Source: Acidihalobacter aeolianus
GTDB taxonomy: Bacteria; Pseudomonadota; Gammaproteobacteria; DSM-5130; Acidihalobacteraceae
Length of the DNA: 64,000 bases
Reading direction: 5' to 3'
Assembly: GCF_001753165.1 (NCBI RefSeq)
Contig: NZ_CP017448.1
Span: 1,630,462 to 1,694,461, forward strand
In this document: in pieces, positions 38,608 through 53,259 of the stretch
Layout of the letters: every line of letters begins with the position of its first letter
Numbering within the stretch: position 1 is the stretch's first letter
Made by a program: the position numbers and the translations under genes
Notes under the pieces: generated by a model
The model's database searches: none
Told to the model about the DNA's origin: nothing
The model's input: only the letters and a program-made list of their open reading frames with translations

Positions 38608-39702
38608 ATGGGCTTCGATTCGCATCGCGACCATACGCGTAAAGTCGGCAGCGCTCCGGGTACGCTCGTCGATATGCCGGTTACTACGCCGGCCAGACTC
38701 TGGGCCGTGCATTATCTGGGCGACGACATGACCGAGTACCCGGACATCGATGCGGATGCGGCGAGAGTGATTGTGAAGAAGGAGGGGGTCACCTGGATTC
38801 ATATCCAGGGCCAGCCGGATCGCCAGTTGCTAGACCGGCTCGGCATATTGTTCGACCTGCATCCGCTGGCTCTGGAAGACGTGCAGACGCTGGTGCAGCG
38901 GCCCAAGCTGGACATTTACCAGGAGCAGTTGTTCGCGATCCTGAACCTGCCGCGTTGGAACGGCGAAAGCGTCGAACTCGAGCAGTTCAACCTGTTCATA
39001 GGCGAGGGCTACGTACTCAGCATTCATGCCGGTGAGGAGGAAGTGGTACAGGCCGTGCGTAGGCGCCTGGCCAAGGCACGGACGCGACTGCGCACCCACG
39101 GCACCGATTATCTCTTCTACGCCCTGATGGACCTCGTCGTCGACCAGGCCTTCCCCGTGCTGGAAACCTTCGGCGAGGAGGTCGAGGCGTTGGAGGAGGT
39201 ATTGTTGGAACGGCCCAGCCGCGACCTGCTGTCCGCCATCTATCAGCACAAGCGCAATCTCATGATTCTGCGTCGCCAGCTCTGGCCGACCCGCGAAGTG
39301 GTCAGCCAGCTGATGCGCGGCACCAACGACGAGGAATATTTCGCACCCGATCTGCAGCCCTTCCTGCAAGATCTCTACGACCACACCGTGCACATCATGG
39401 ATCTGCTGGAGACCTACCGCGATATCGTCGCCAGCATGCTCGACGTGTATCTGTCGAGCGTCAGCAATCGACTCAACGACATCATGCGCGTGCTAACCAT
39501 GATCTCGACCATCTTCATCCCGTTGACCTTCATCGTCGGCGTCTACGGGATGAACTTCGGCAATAACACCAAGAGTCCATGGGCCATGCCCGAGCTGAAC
39601 TGGTACTACGGCTACCCGCTGGTGTGGGGTGTGATGCTCGTGATCGCAGCCGGCATGGTGGTGTTCTTCCGGCGCAAAGGTTGGCTGGGCGGCGGCCGGT
39701 AG
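38608..39702 (+). CDS. corA: CorA-type magnesium/cobalt transporter
   Basis: A 364-residue member of the CorA family. The large N-terminal cytoplasmic domain contains HPLALEDVQTLVQRPKL. Two C-terminal membrane helices flank the invariant YGMN motif (VYGMNFGNNTKSPWAMPE near residue 318), where the family more often has MPE on the loop, kept here. GGAGG lies a few bases before the ATG. It may transport Mg2+, Co2+ or Zn2+. Confidence 0.92.
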   Translation: MGFDSHRDHTRKVGSAPGTLVDMPVTTPARLWAVHYLGDDMTEYPDIDADAARVIVKKEGVTWIHIQGQPDRQLLDRLGILFDLHPLALEDVQTLVQRPKLDIYQEQLFAILNLPRWNGESVELEQFNLFIGEGYVLSIHAGEEEVVQAVRRRLAKARTRLRTHGTDYLFYALMDLVVDQAFPVLETFGEEVEALEEVLLERPSRDLLSAIYQHKRNLMILRRQLWPTREVVSQLMRGTNDEEYFAPDLQPFLQDLYDHTVHIMDLLETYRDIVASMLDVYLSSVSNRLNDIMRVLTMISTIFIPLTFIVGVYGMNFGNNTKSPWAMPELNWYYGYPLVWGVMLVIAAGMVVFFRRKGWLGGGR

Positions 39703-39716
39703 CGGGACCGGCCGCC
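39691..39716. terminator. Strong hairpin spanning the corA stop codon
   Basis: GGCGGCCGGT (39691-39700) and ACCGGCCGCC (39707-39716) are perfect complements around a 6-nt loop. The stop codon TAG (39700-39702) begins at the last base of the left arm and runs into the loop. No T tract follows on either strand, so termination would be atypical. It separates the convergent corA and aldo/keto reductase genes. Confidence 0.5.
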
Positions 39717-39727
39717 GCCTAGAGCCA

Positions 39728-40729
39728 TCAGGCGGCCGCGCTGCTTTCCGGCGGAGCCATGAACTCCGGCCCCACGGGGTCGGGAATGCAATCCTGCAGG
39801 ATGGTGTCGATCGCAACGCGGTCCGCAGCATCGATGGACCAACCCATCACCGCATCGACGGGATCGAGCTGATCCGGGCGTCGGGCGCCCCACAGCGCGG
39901 CCGCCACACCCGGCTGATCGACCAGCCAACGCAGCGCCAGATGGATGACGCGACGGTCGTATTTCTCCTGCGCGTACGCGTCCAGCCGGCGCACCGCCTC
40001 GAGGTAGTGTCCGAAACGCGGCATCTGGAATTTCGGATCGGACAGGCGCAGATCGTCGCCGTCGAAGCGGGTATCGGCCTGCATGCGCCCGGAGAGCAGC
40101 CCGCGGCAGAGCGCACCGTAGGCGATCATGCCGATACCCTGCTGCACGCAGTAATCGGCGACGACGCCCTCGATCTCGCGCTCGAAAAGGTTGTAGGGCG
40201 GCTGATTCGTGGCCAGCGGCGCCGCCTTGGCGAAGGCGGCCATCTGCTCCGGCGAATAGTTGCTCACCCCGATTGCGCGGATCTTGCCCTCGATGCGCAG
40301 CGCTTCAAGGGCGGCCGCGGTCTCCTCGAAGGGCACCGCACTGTCGGGCCAGTGCACCTGATAGATGTCGACGTAATCCGTACCCAGCCGACGCAGCGAG
40401 TCCTCGATTTCTTGGCGGATGCGTGCCGGCGAACTGTCGCGGCTGACGCGGCGCCCGTCCTGCCAGGCCAGACCCACCTTGGTAGCCAGCACGATCCGAT
40501 CGCGCTGTCCGTATTGGGCCAAGGCCTTGCCCACGATCTCCTCAGAGTGACCGAAGCCATAGACCGGAGCGGTGTCGACCAGGGTGATCCCGCGGTCGAG
40601 TGCGGCGTGAATGGTATCGACGGCCGCGCGTTCGTCGGTGCCGCCCCACATCCAGCCGCCGATAGCCCAGGTGCCCAGGCCGATCTTGGGTACTTCCATG
40701 TCTGCATGACGTAACTGCGTGAATTCCAT
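39728..40729 (-). CDS. Aldo/keto reductase
   Basis: NAD(P)H-dependent oxidoreductase of 333 residues. The catalytic tetrad is visible: Asp and Tyr in VDTAPVYGFGHSEEIVGKAL, Lys in IVLATKVGLAW and His in DIYQVHWPDS. The C-terminal half has the cofactor region LWGARRPDQLDPVDAV. Its substrate cannot be predicted from the sequence. The gene stands alone, convergent with corA. Confidence 0.9.
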   Translation of the reverse strand: MEFTQLRHADMEVPKIGLGTWAIGGWMWGGTDERAAVDTIHAALDRGITLVDTAPVYGFGHSEEIVGKALAQYGQRDRIVLATKVGLAWQDGRRVSRDSSPARIRQEIEDSLRRLGTDYVDIYQVHWPDSAVPFEETAAALEALRIEGKIRAIGVSNYSPEQMAAFAKAAPLATNQPPYNLFEREIEGVVADYCVQQGIGMIAYGALCRGLLSGRMQADTRFDGDDLRLSDPKFQMPRFGHYLEAVRRLDAYAQEKYDRRVIHLALRWLVDQPGVAAALWGARRPDQLDPVDAVMGWSIDAADRVAIDTILQDCIPDPVGPEFMAPPESSAAA

Positions 40730-40864
40730 GCAAACCTCCTCGAATCTCGTGTGAAAGGGGGAGTTCCGTCCATCGGATTCGGTTCAAACCGATCGGTCTG
40801 ACGTGTAACAGGATGGCCACGCACGAGTTCAAATGTGCGTGTGCCCGCCGTTGCCGCGATGGAC

Positions 40865-41821
40865 TCAGGCCACCCTGTTGCGCGGGGTGCCCGCCAGATA
40901 GGCGCGCATGTTCAGCGCCATTTCGTCGATCAGGCGCTGACGCGCCGTACCGCTAGCCCAGGCAACATGCGGCGTGACGATCAGGTTGGGTACGTCAGGG
41001 CTGAGCAGCGGGTGATCCGCGGGCGGCGGCTCCTCGTCGAGGACATCGAGACCGGCGGCGGCAAGACGATCGGCACGCAGGGCGTCGGCCAGTGCCTGGC
41101 TATCGACCAGGCCGCCACGGGCCGTATTGATGAGGATCCCGGTAGGCCCCAGGCGCTCGATCTCCTCGGCGCCGATCAGATGACGGGTTTCCGGCGTCAG
41201 CGGGCAATGCAGGCTCAGCACGTCCGCCTGATCGAGCACCTCGGTAAACTCGGTACGTCCGTGACGAGGCGCCTGACCGCGGCGTTCGGCGATCAACACC
41301 CGCATGCCGAAACCTTCCGCGATGCGCCCGACCGCCGCGCCCAGCACCCCATGACCGACAATACCCAGCGTGCGACCGTTAAGTTCGCCGATCGGGAAAA
41401 AGTCGTACAGGGAAAAGCCGTGCGCGCGGGTCCACGCCCCTTCGGCAACCGCGCGGGCGTAGTCAGGCAGGTGGCGGACCAGGGCAAGCATCAGCCCGAT
41501 TGTATGCTCGGCAACGGAAGCGGTGCCGTAATCGCGCACGTTGCAAACCACGATACCCCGTTTGCGGGCGGCTTCGAGATCCACGTTGTTGGTACCGGTG
41601 GCCGCCACGCAGATCAGCTTGAGACTGCTGGCCGCAGCCAGCGCCGGTGCGTCCACCAGAACCTTGTTGGTCACCAGCACCTCGGCCGAGCCGATGTGTT
41701 CCGACAATTGATCCGCCGAAGTCTGCGCGTGATAGGTCCAGTGGGAAACCGCTTCGTGCAGTGGGTTGCGGTCGAGATCGCCGTTGTCCAGGGTATCGAT
41801 GTCGAGACAAACGCCGCGCAT
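40865..41821 (-). CDS. D-2-hydroxyacid dehydrogenase (NAD-dependent)
   Basis: A 318-residue enzyme of the D-isomer-specific family. It has the Rossmann motif GIVGHGVLGAAVGRIA near residue 150, the signature with catalytic Arg in INTARGGLVDSQAL, Glu in LDVLDEEPPP and His in IVTPHVAWASG. The nearest subgroup may be hydroxypyruvate or glycerate dehydrogenase. The ATG at 41821 fits the family start. An upstream in-frame extension reads through the remains of the neighbouring transporter and is not part of this gene. Confidence 0.9.
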   Translation of the reverse strand: MRGVCLDIDTLDNGDLDRNPLHEAVSHWTYHAQTSADQLSEHIGSAEVLVTNKVLVDAPALAAASSLKLICVAATGTNNVDLEAARKRGIVVCNVRDYGTASVAEHTIGLMLALVRHLPDYARAVAEGAWTRAHGFSLYDFFPIGELNGRTLGIVGHGVLGAAVGRIAEGFGMRVLIAERRGQAPRHGRTEFTEVLDQADVLSLHCPLTPETRHLIGAEEIERLGPTGILINTARGGLVDSQALADALRADRLAAAGLDVLDEEPPPADHPLLSPDVPNLIVTPHVAWASGTARQRLIDEMALNMRAYLAGTPRNRVA

Positions 41822-41888
41822 GAGCCTGCCTTGTGTGGAGTGGGAGAAGCAGATTAGCAGCCGGGTGTTTGTCCGAAAAGGCGACGCC

Positions 41889-42640
41889 TCAGACCACGCC
41901 GTAAAGACCGCGCAACAAGTACCCACCAGATACGCCAGTGCGGCTGCCGCGCCACCCGTCAGCAGGGTGCCGAAACCGGAATGCAACCGCGGGCGCTCGA
42001 GCACGTGTCTGCGGACCAGAACGACGGCAAAGAAGCTCGAGCTGGTCAGCAGGATGCTTTCGGCAAACGCGCTATTCATCGACTGATGTGCAAAGATGAA
42101 CGGAGCCAAGGGGATCATGCCGATAAGCAGAAAGGCCGTGAAGGTCGTGAACGCGCTGGCGAGCGGCCTGGTCGGCACCGGCGCGAAGCCGAGTTCCTCG
42201 GTGAGCATGGTATTCACCCACAAGTCACGGTCTGCCGTGATCACGCTCACGATGGCCTCCAGGGTTTCCCCATCGAATCCCTTCGCCGCATAGATCTGCC
42301 GGATTTCCTCTCGCTCGCCGTCCGGAATGCGCTCGATGTGACGCTGCTTGCTCTGGTGAGCCTGGGCAAGACGTTCTTCTGGCTGTGTGCCGCCTGATAG
42401 TTGCTCACCGCCATGCTGAAGTCGTCGGCGACGAGGTTGGCCGCGCCGAGGACGATGGCCACCTTGGCCGGCATCTGCGCACACGGCACCGGCTATGACC
42501 GCAAAGGTGGTCACGCAGCCGTCTATGGCGCCGAGAACGGCATCGCTGAGGTGCCCGTCCGGCGAGGCGCGACGGGCGAGCCGGCGGCGGATTTCCTCGG
42601 GTTCGTGCTCGCGTTCGAGCGGAGGTCGCTCACGGCTGCT
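41889..42640 (-). pseudogene. CCC1/VIT1-family metal transporter, frameshifted
   Basis: Pieces of a VIT1/CCC1-type iron/manganese transporter appear in different frames: SDAVLGAIDGCVTTFAVIAG, then KVAIVLGAANLVADDFSMAV, then HIERIPDGEREEIRQIYAAK with LWVNTMLTEELGF, and a final helix GGAAAALAYLVG. At least three frame changes are needed, near 42480, 42390 and 41920, the last reaching a stop at 41889. No clean start codon is found near 42640. The family places the transporter in the inner membrane, where it would move iron or manganese. Confidence 0.75.
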
Positions 42641-42703
42641 GCCTGGTCGTCAATTCAGGCGGCAGCCGGGCCGACATGGCTTTCTAATCCGGTCGTCGCG
42701 AAT

Positions 42704-45436
<2,733 letters not shown>

Positions 45437-45563
45437 GGCGTCGTCGTCCTTGTGTCATGGTGGATAGGGGAGGCGCGTGGGCATTGCGCCCGGACAGAGT
45501 CAGGCGCCATTGTAAACCAGATGACAAAAACCTTGCCGCGGAACTGTGTAACCCGCCTGCGCT

Positions 45564-46181
45564 TTAGGCGAGCAGTCGCTCCACTTCGCGCAGAATCGAT
45601 TTTCTGGTGAACAACAGACGCAACCGTGTGCCGCCAGCCTGACGCCAGAGTACCGCGGCACGAATGCCGGCGAGCAGCAGCACGCGGATACGACTGGCCA
45701 CAGTCTCGTTGGCAAGGTGTATCTGCTCACCACGCACGACGATGCGCGGACCGAGCTCGCTGATGGTCTCGCGGTAAAGCGAGGCCAGGCTGGAGATCAC
45801 GTTCTCGTGATCGACGCCGAAGTACTCGACCTGGCGTTGCGCGTTCTCGATGCCACTCTCCAGACGGGCAAGCATTTCGGGACGTTTGGCGAGACGACGT
45901 TCCAGGTGCAGCAGCGAGACTGCATAGCGCATCACTTCGATGGTCTTGGTCCGTTCCGGAGAATCCAGCTGGCGTTGCAGCACCTGAAGGCCGGTGCGCA
46001 GGTTGCCCGTACCACCATACACGGCCTCGAGGCTGTCGGCATCGACCACCAGGATGCTCTGCAGCAAAGGCTGCAGCGCGCCGGGCTCAAGGGTACCGGT
46101 ACGCGCCAGCTGATCCGCGTCGGCAGCGCACTGGAACACCGCGGCGAGCGCCAGGGTGCGGTTGTGCAAACTGTGTTCCAC
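45564..46181 (-). CDS. hflD: HflD-like protein
   Basis: A 205-residue, mostly helical protein of the HflD family, first described in E. coli as a lysogenisation regulator that binds phage lambda CII. Features: HNRTLALAAVFQCAADADQLA at the N-terminus and LAGIRAAVLWRQAGGTRLRLL near the C-terminus. It follows mnmA in the conserved nudJ-mnmA-hflD order. Confidence 0.9.
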   Translation of the reverse strand: MEHSLHNRTLALAAVFQCAADADQLARTGTLEPGALQPLLQSILVVDADSLEAVYGGTGNLRTGLQVLQRQLDSPERTKTIEVMRYAVSLLHLERRLAKRPEMLARLESGIENAQRQVEYFGVDHENVISSLASLYRETISELGPRIVVRGEQIHLANETVASRIRVLLLAGIRAAVLWRQAGGTRLRLLFTRKSILREVERLLA

Positions 46182-46204
46182 GATGCCCCCTTTCCGCCGA
46201 ATCG

Positions 46205-47332
46205 CTAATCGGTAGCCGCGGCCATGGCCCGGTGCGAGTCAGCATACAGCGGATCGAGCGGGACGGTCGTTTCGATGACCCCGCCACCCAGGCATAGCGC
46301 GTCGTCGTAAAGAACTACGAATTGTCCTGGCGTCACCGCGCGTTGCGGCTTGTCGAAGCTGATGCGGGCCCCTTCAGAGGACAAGGTGACCGTGCAGGCC
46401 TGATCCTCCTGACGGTAACGGGTCTTGGCGGTACACCGGAACCGCTCGCCGGGTGCCGAACCGGCAATCCAGTGCATCCGTGCAGCGAAGAGACTGACAG
46501 AAAGCAGTGCCGGGTGGTCGTGTCCCTGGACCACAAGCAATTCGTTGCTCTCAAGCCGTTTTTCGGCGACGTACCAGGGCGCTGCATCACCCTCGGCCGT
46601 GCCGCCGATGCCGAGACCCTGACGTTGGCCCAGGGTGTAGTACATCAGCCCTTGATGCCCCCCGAGATGCGCTCCGTGGAGATCCACGATCGCACCGGGC
46701 CTGGCGGGCAGGTAGCGCGCCAGGAAATCGCGGAAACGGCGCTCGCCGATGAAGCAAATGCCAGTGCTGTCCTTGCGCCGATGATTCGGCAGGCCAGCCT
46801 CGCGGGCGATACGCCTGACCTCGGTCTTGACAAGATCGCCGAGCGGGAAACGGCTCGCGCGCAGCTGTTCGGCCGTGAGCGCATGCAGGAAATAGCTTTG
46901 GTCCTTTGCCGCGTCCGCCCCTCGCCAAAGTTGCCCGCTACCGTCGGTGCGGGCGTAGTGGCCGGTGACGATGGCGTCTGCGCCCAAGCCGCGTGCGTAA
47001 TCCAGAAATGCCTTGAACTTGATTTCGCGGTTGCACAGCACGTCGGGATTAGGGGTGCGCCCGGCTCTATATTCTGCGAGGAAATAGGCGAACACCCGAT
47101 CCCAGTATTCGCGGGCGAAATTGACCTTGTGCAGCGGGATTTCAAGGGTCTCGGCGACGGCGCGCGCCTCTGCGAGATCCTCGGCCGCGGCGCAGTAGCC
47201 GGATTCGTCGTCGTCCTCCCAGTTCTTCATGAACAGACCTTCGACGCGATATCCCTGCTCAAGCAGACGCAGCGCGGCGACTGCGGAATCGACCCCTCCG
47301 GAAAGCCCCACGATCACCCGTTCGCGACGCAC
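46205..47332 (-). CDS. mnmA: tRNA-specific 2-thiouridylase MnmA
   Basis: Adds sulfur to uridine 34 of tRNAs for Lys, Glu and Gln, using sulfur relayed from IscS. The protein is about 375 residues from a GTG at 47332 ([16 protein letters not shown]); a second GTG five codons on is an alternative. The ATP PP-loop is [12 protein letters not shown]. The catalytic cysteines lie in [12 protein letters not shown] and [11 protein letters not shown]. Its start overlaps the end of nudJ closely, showing an operon. Confidence 0.94.
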   Translation of the reverse strand: MRRERVIVGLSGGVDSAVAALRLLEQGYRVEGLFMKNWEDDDESGYCAAAEDLAEARAVAETLEIPLHKVNFAREYWDRVFAYFLAEYRAGRTPNPDVLCNREIKFKAFLDYARGLGADAIVTGHYARTDGSGQLWRGADAAKDQSYFLHALTAEQLRASRFPLGDLVKTEVRRIAREAGLPNHRRKDSTGICFIGERRFRDFLARYLPARPGAIVDLHGAHLGGHQGLMYYTLGQRQGLGIGGTAEGDAAPWYVAEKRLESNELLVVQGHDHPALLSVSLFAARMHWIAGSAPGERFRCTAKTRYRQEDQACTVTLSSEGARISFDKPQRAVTPGQFVVLYDDALCLGGGVIETTVPLDPLYADSHRAMAAATD

Positions 47333-47337
47333 CGCGC

Positions 47338-47781
47338 TCAGTCCAGTTCGCGCAGCAGGGCCAGCGGGTAGCGATGGCCGGCGCCGTGATCGGCCACGGC
47401 GCGCAACACGAGGGGGCTGCGCAGCCGCTCGCCCAGGGTTCTGAGCGCATCCGGGGACAACCATTCGGTATCCTCGATACCGTCGTCGAGCGCGCGCGAG
47501 ACATCGCGCTCGCCGGCCGTTCCTGAGAAGGCCACGCGCAGAAAGGTCTCGCCGACCGGGTTGACCCAGCGGTAGATACCCACCAGTGCGATAGGAGTGA
47601 AGTGCCGGGCGGTCTCTTCGAGGGTTTCCCTGATGACGGCCTCGACCAAGGATTCGCCGTCCTCGAGATGACCTGCCGGCTGGTTGTATTTCACGTGTCC
47701 GTCAATGCGTTCGCGGACCAGCAGAAAGCGCCCCTCGCGCTCGATCACCGCGGCCACCGTGACATGGGGTTGGAAGCGCAT
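47338..47781 (-). CDS. nudJ: NUDIX hydrolase NudJ-like
   Basis: A 147-residue NUDIX protein. The box G-x5-E-x7-REx2EE reads [20 protein letters not shown] (residues 37-56). NudJ enzymes hydrolyse nucleoside di- and triphosphates and HMP pyrophosphate. Linkage to mnmA-hflD supports this subgroup. The gene is divergent from icd with 85 bp between starts. Confidence 0.88.
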   Translation of the reverse strand: MRFQPHVTVAAVIEREGRFLLVRERIDGHVKYNQPAGHLEDGESLVEAVIRETLEETARHFTPIALVGIYRWVNPVGETFLRVAFSGTAGERDVSRALDDGIEDTEWLSPDALRTLGERLRSPLVLRAVADHGAGHRYPLALLRELD

Positions 47782-47821
47782 CGGGGAACTTTATCACAGC
47801 TTCGTCGCTGTGGAGTGAATG

Positions 47822-47827
47822 TATAAT
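47822..47827 (+). promoter_or_regulatory. Candidate icd promoter -10
   Basis: A perfect TATAAT stands 40 bp before the icd start. The -35 region (about 47799-47806, TTCGTC) is weak. The short gap also must hold the divergent nudJ promoter. Confidence 0.45.
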
Positions 47828-47866
47828 GCGGCACAAATTAACCTCTCTTGCGGAGACCGCCGACTC

Positions 47867-49123
<1,257 letters not shown>

Positions 49124-49176
49124 CCCGTGAGGAGCGTGGACGGAAACATTTTCACGCCCCCCTTGAGATCAACCCG

Positions 49177-49515
49177 ATGCAACCCGACATACTCAACATG
49201 AGCGAGGAGAAGCGCAGCGACAATGAGGATTTCGTCGTCGAGGAGCGTCGTCCCGAGGTACGCCAGCCACCGCTGTACAAAGTGGTGATCCTCAATGATG
49301 ACTACACCCCGATGGAATTTGTCGTTGAAGTACTGGAGCTGTTTTTCCGCATGGACCGGGAGAAGGCCACTCGGATCATGCTGCACGTACACACCCGCGG
49401 ACGCGGCGTGTGCGGGGTGTACACCCGGGATATAGCGGAGACCAAGGTCGCTCAGGTCAACGATTATGCCCGCGATCACCAACACCCTTTGCTATGTACT
49501 CTGGAAGAGACTTGA
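49177..49515 (+). CDS. clpS: ClpS adaptor protein
   Basis: Delivers N-degron substrates to ClpAP. The protein is 112 residues. The N-degron pocket residues are visible in [18 protein letters not shown], and [19 protein letters not shown] is the conserved second half. The unstructured N-terminus is acidic. An internal ATG (MSEEKRSD) is an alternative start. clpA follows after 65 bp. Confidence 0.95.
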   Translation: MQPDILNMSEEKRSDNEDFVVEERRPEVRQPPLYKVVILNDDYTPMEFVVEVLELFFRMDREKATRIMLHVHTRGRGVCGVYTRDIAETKVAQVNDYARDHQHPLLCTLEET

Positions 49516-49580
49516 CCCCAACCAAGTACATTCGGATTTCGTTAGGCCGAGGATGGCCGCCAACCTGAGGCATATCGGCG

Positions 49581-51851
49581 ATGTTGAACAAAGAGCTTGA
49601 ATTCTCCCTTAATCTGGCCTTCAAGCAGGCCCGTGAAAAGCGCCACGAATTCATTACCGTGGAGCACCTGCTGTTGGCGCTCACCGACAACCCCACTGCG
49701 GTGAACGTGCTGCGTGCCTGTGGCGCCGATCTTTCGCGGCTGAAACGTGAGCTCGACCTGTTCATCGAAGACAACACGCCGCGGCTGAACGAAGGCGACC
49801 AGCGCGAAACCCAGCCTACGGTCGGTTTCCAGCGGGTGCTCCAGCGCGCCGTATTTCACGTTCAGTCCTCCGGACGCAAGGAGGTCACGGGCGCCAACGT
49901 GCTGGTGGCCCTGTTCGGCGAACAGGAATCGCATGCCGTCTACCTGCTGTCGAAGCAGGGGATCAGCCGGCTCGATGTGCTCAACTACATCTCTCATGGC
50001 ATCTCCAAGGTTTCCGACGAACAGCAGCCCGACATGGACAGCGAGGGGCCGGCCGAGGGTGCGGCTGCAGGCGAGGAGTCTGCACGCAGCAACCCGCTGG
50101 AACAGTTCGCCACCAACCTCAACGAGCTCGCCCGCCAGGGCAAGATTGACCCCTTGATCGGCCGCGACAGCGAGATCGAGCGCACGGTGCAGATCCTGTG
50201 TCGTCGGCGCAAGAACAATCCGCTGTACGTGGGCGAGGCCGGCGTGGGCAAGACTGCACTGGCCGAGGGCCTTGCCAAGCGCATCGTCGACGGCGAGGTT
50301 CCCGAGATACTGCATGACGGCGTGGTCTATTCGCTGGATCTCGGCGCGCTGGTCGCAGGCACGAAATACCGCGGCGACTTCGAGAAGCGTCTCAAGGGCG
50401 TACTGGCCCAGCTCAAGCGCCAGCCGGGTGCGATTCTCTTCATTGACGAGATCCACACCATCATCGGTGCCGGCGCCGCCTCCGGCGGCGTGATGGACGC
50501 CTCCAACCTGATCAAGCCGATGCTGGCCAACGGTCAGCTCAAATGCATCGGTTCGACCACCTATCAGGAATATCGTGGGATCTTCGAGAAGGACCGTGCG
50601 CTGGCTAGGCGTTTCCAGAAAATCGACGTGCGCGAACCCAGCGTCGAGGAAACCTACCAGATCCTCAAGGGCCTCAAGGGTCGCTTCGAGGAACATCACG
50701 ACGTGCGCTACACCAACCCCTCGCTGCGTGCGGCGGCCGAGTTGTCCGAGCGCTACATCACCGACCGGCACCTGCCCGACAAGGCGATCGACGTGATCGA
50801 CGAGGCGGGCGCACGCCGCCGGCTACAGCCGGCCAGCCAGCGCCGCAAGACGATTTCCGTGCACGACGTCGAGGACGTGGTCGCCAAAATCGCCCGTATC
50901 CCGCCGAAACAGGTATCCACTTCGGACATGGAGACGCTGCGCAACCTGGAAAGCAACCTGAAGCTCGTCGTGTTCGGCCAGGACGAGGCGATCGGCACCC
51001 TGGCAGCGGCGATCAAGATGTCGCGCTCCGGACTTGGACACCCTGACAAACCGATTGGCTCGTTCCTGTTCGCCGGTCCGACCGGTGTAGGTAAGACCGA
51101 GGTTACCCGCCAGCTGGCGCAGGTTCTAGGCATCGAGTTACTCCGTTTCGACATGTCCGAGTACATGGAACGGCACACGGTGTCACGCCTCATCGGCGCC
51201 CCTCCGGGGTACGTCGGTTTCGATCAAGGCGGGCTGCTGACCGATGCCATCCTCAAGCACCCGCACGCCGTGTTGCTGCTGGATGAGATTGAAAAGGCAC
51301 ACCCGGACGTGTTCAACCTGTTGCTGCAGGTCATGGATCACGGCACGCTGACCGATGCGAACGGCCGCCAGGTGGATTTCCGCAACGTGATTCTCGTAAT
51401 GACCAGCAACGCGGGCGCCCAGTCGGTCAGCCGGCGGACGCTGGGTTTCACCCAACAGGATCACTCGACCGACGGCATGGAGGCGATACGCCGCACGTTC
51501 ACCCCGGAATTCCGCAATCGCCTGGATGCGATCATCCAGTTTCAGCCGCTGGAACCGCGCATCGTTGCGAACGTGGTCGACAAGTTTCTCATCGAACTGG
51601 AAGCTCAACTGGAAGAGAAGAAGGTCCGCCTCGTCGTGGACGACGCTGCGCGAGCCTGGTTGGCCGAGCGGGGGTACGACCCGATCATGGGCGCCCGTCC
51701 CATGGCGCGGGTTATCCAGGAACACGTCAAGAAGCCCCTGGCCGAGGAGATACTGTTCGGGCGGCTTCGCGAGGGCGGGGAAGTGCACCTCGACGTGGAA
51801 GGCGAAGAACTGCGCCTGGATTTCGTCGATCAGCAGGAGGCGGTCCACTAG
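49581..51851 (+). CDS. clpA: ATP-dependent Clp protease ATPase subunit ClpA
   Basis: Unfoldase that feeds substrates to ClpP. The 756-residue length is standard. The N-domain (residues 1-145) binds ClpS. AAA module 1 has [15 protein letters not shown] and [19 protein letters not shown]. Module 2 has [16 protein letters not shown] and [14 protein letters not shown]. No middle coiled coil is present, which separates it from ClpB and ClpC. Its usual neighbours clpS and infA flank it. Confidence 0.97.
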   Translation: MLNKELEFSLNLAFKQAREKRHEFITVEHLLLALTDNPTAVNVLRACGADLSRLKRELDLFIEDNTPRLNEGDQRETQPTVGFQRVLQRAVFHVQSSGRKEVTGANVLVALFGEQESHAVYLLSKQGISRLDVLNYISHGISKVSDEQQPDMDSEGPAEGAAAGEESARSNPLEQFATNLNELARQGKIDPLIGRDSEIERTVQILCRRRKNNPLYVGEAGVGKTALAEGLAKRIVDGEVPEILHDGVVYSLDLGALVAGTKYRGDFEKRLKGVLAQLKRQPGAILFIDEIHTIIGAGAASGGVMDASNLIKPMLANGQLKCIGSTTYQEYRGIFEKDRALARRFQKIDVREPSVEETYQILKGLKGRFEEHHDVRYTNPSLRAAAELSERYITDRHLPDKAIDVIDEAGARRRLQPASQRRKTISVHDVEDVVAKIARIPPKQVSTSDMETLRNLESNLKLVVFGQDEAIGTLAAAIKMSRSGLGHPDKPIGSFLFAGPTGVGKTEVTRQLAQVLGIELLRFDMSEYMERHTVSRLIGAPPGYVGFDQGGLLTDAILKHPHAVLLLDEIEKAHPDVFNLLLQVMDHGTLTDANGRQVDFRNVILVMTSNAGAQSVSRRTLGFTQQDHSTDGMEAIRRTFTPEFRNRLDAIIQFQPLEPRIVANVVDKFLIELEAQLEEKKVRLVVDDAARAWLAERGYDPIMGARPMARVIQEHVKKPLAEEILFGRLREGGEVHLDVEGEELRLDFVDQQEAVH

Positions 51852-51870
51852 GTCCGCCTCTAACGCGAGC

Positions 51871-52089
51871 CTACTTCTTGCGGTAGACGATACGCCCCTT
51901 GGTCAAATCGTAGGGCGTCAGCTCGACGGTAACTTGGTCACCGGTCAGGATGCGGATGTAATGCTTGCGCATGCGCCCGGAGATGTGTGCGGTCACCACA
52001 TGACCGTTATCGAGCTGAACTCTGAACATGGTGTTGGGCAGGGTGTCGATCACCTTGCCTTCCATTTCGATCGCGTCTTCTTTTGCCAT
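51871..52089 (-). CDS. infA: Translation initiation factor IF-1
   Basis: A 72-residue S1/OB-fold protein: [20 protein letters not shown] at the start and [13 protein letters not shown] at the end. It binds the ribosomal A site at initiation. The open frame extends 40 codons upstream, but IF-1 always begins at MAKED. It is convergent with clpA, as in E. coli. Confidence 0.97.
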   Translation of the reverse strand: MAKEDAIEMEGKVIDTLPNTMFRVQLDNGHVVTAHISGRMRKHYIRILTGDQVTVELTPYDLTKGRIVYRKK

Positions 52090-52314
52090 TCTTACGGGAT
52101 ATCCCCAGGGACTAGGAAGCCGCCCATTATCAATAACTGGCGGCATAAAACAAGGGCGCAGGCATCTCCGCCGCGCTGGCGGGGGAGCGCTGTCAACGCA
52201 CGGCGGCATCCGGGCTGCAACCCCGGGATAGCATTGCCCACAAGTTATTTGCCCGCCGCCCGAGCTTTTGCCTAAACTACTCGCCTTTTTGAGCCTGAGA
52301 CAGTTGCCGACTAC

Positions 52315-53259
52315 ATGAGCATTGCCGCCGTGTTTCCAGGTCAGGGTTCCCAGTCGATCGGGATGCTGGCCGTACTATCCGACAAGTATTCCCTGGTACG
52401 CGATACCTTTCAGGAGGCCTCCGACTGCCTGGGCATGGATTTGTGGGCCCTCGTGCAGAATGGCCCCGAGGAAGAGCTGGGACGTACTGCCATCACCCAG
52501 CCGGCCATGCTCGCTGCCGGCGTTGCCGTCTGGCGCGTCTGGGAGGAAGAGGGCGGATGCAGGCCCGAAGTGATGGCGGGTCACAGCCTAGGTGAATATA
52601 CCGCGCTCGTCTGCGCCGGCGCGCTCGAATTCGCCGATGCCGTGCGTATCGTCGCCGAACGCGGACGCCTAATGCAGTCCGCCGTACCCGCTGGCACCGG
52701 CAGCATGGCAGCAGTCCTGGGGCTAACGGACGAGCAAGTCATCGCCCTGTGTTCACGCGCTGCCGGAAATCAGGTTGTCGAGGCCGTCAACTTCAATGCA
52801 CCCGGGCAGGTCGTCGTGGCGGGGCATGCCGAAGCGGTCGATCGCCTGATGGCACTGGCGTCCGAGGGGGGAGCCAAACGCGTGATCTCCCTCAGCGTCA
52901 GCGTCCCGTCACACTGCGCATTGATGAAGCCGGCGGCGGAGAGCTTCGCCGAAGTTCTGAAGAGCACCACCTTCAATTCACCGCGTATACCCATCGTGCA
53001 TAACGTGGATGCGACCCAGCACGCCGCTCCAGCAGAGTTGCCCGAATTGCTCGTGCGCCAGCTCTACAATCCAGTGCACTGGGTCGAAACCATCGAAGGC
53101 TTCGCCGACGAAGGTATCCGGGTGGTCTTCGAATTCGGACCCGGCAAGGTTCTCAGCGGCCTCAACAAGCGTATCGACCGCAGCCTGAAAGTCCTCTGCG
53201 TAGAGGACACCAAGACCCTCGACGCCGCATTGGAACTCTGCGAGGAATACGGGGCATGA
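52315..53259 (+). CDS. fabD: Malonyl-CoA:ACP transacylase
   Basis: Transfers malonyl groups from CoA to ACP for fatty acid synthesis. The 314-residue protein shows [12 protein letters not shown], the nucleophile in [16 protein letters not shown], and [13 protein letters not shown] with the catalytic histidine. It overlaps fabG by four bases. plsX and fabH, common upstream genes, are not in this window; instead a 225-bp non-coding gap separates fabD from infA. Confidence 0.96.
   Translation: MSIAAVFPGQGSQSIGMLAVLSDKYSLVRDTFQEASDCLGMDLWALVQNGPEEELGRTAITQPAMLAAGVAVWRVWEEEGGCRPEVMAGHSLGEYTALVCAGALEFADAVRIVAERGRLMQSAVPAGTGSMAAVLGLTDEQVIALCSRAAGNQVVEAVNFNAPGQVVVAGHAEAVDRLMALASEGGAKRVISLSVSVPSHCALMKPAAESFAEVLKSTTFNSPRIPIVHNVDATQHAAPAELPELLVRQLYNPVHWVETIEGFADEGIRVVFEFGPGKVLSGLNKRIDRSLKVLCVEDTKTLDAALELCEEYGA

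Noticed and set aside
40865-42514. A 549-residue fusion of a transporter and a 2-hydroxyacid dehydrogenase
   Set aside because: The N-terminal part is a frameshifted CCC1/VIT remnant; the dehydrogenase has its own start at 41821.
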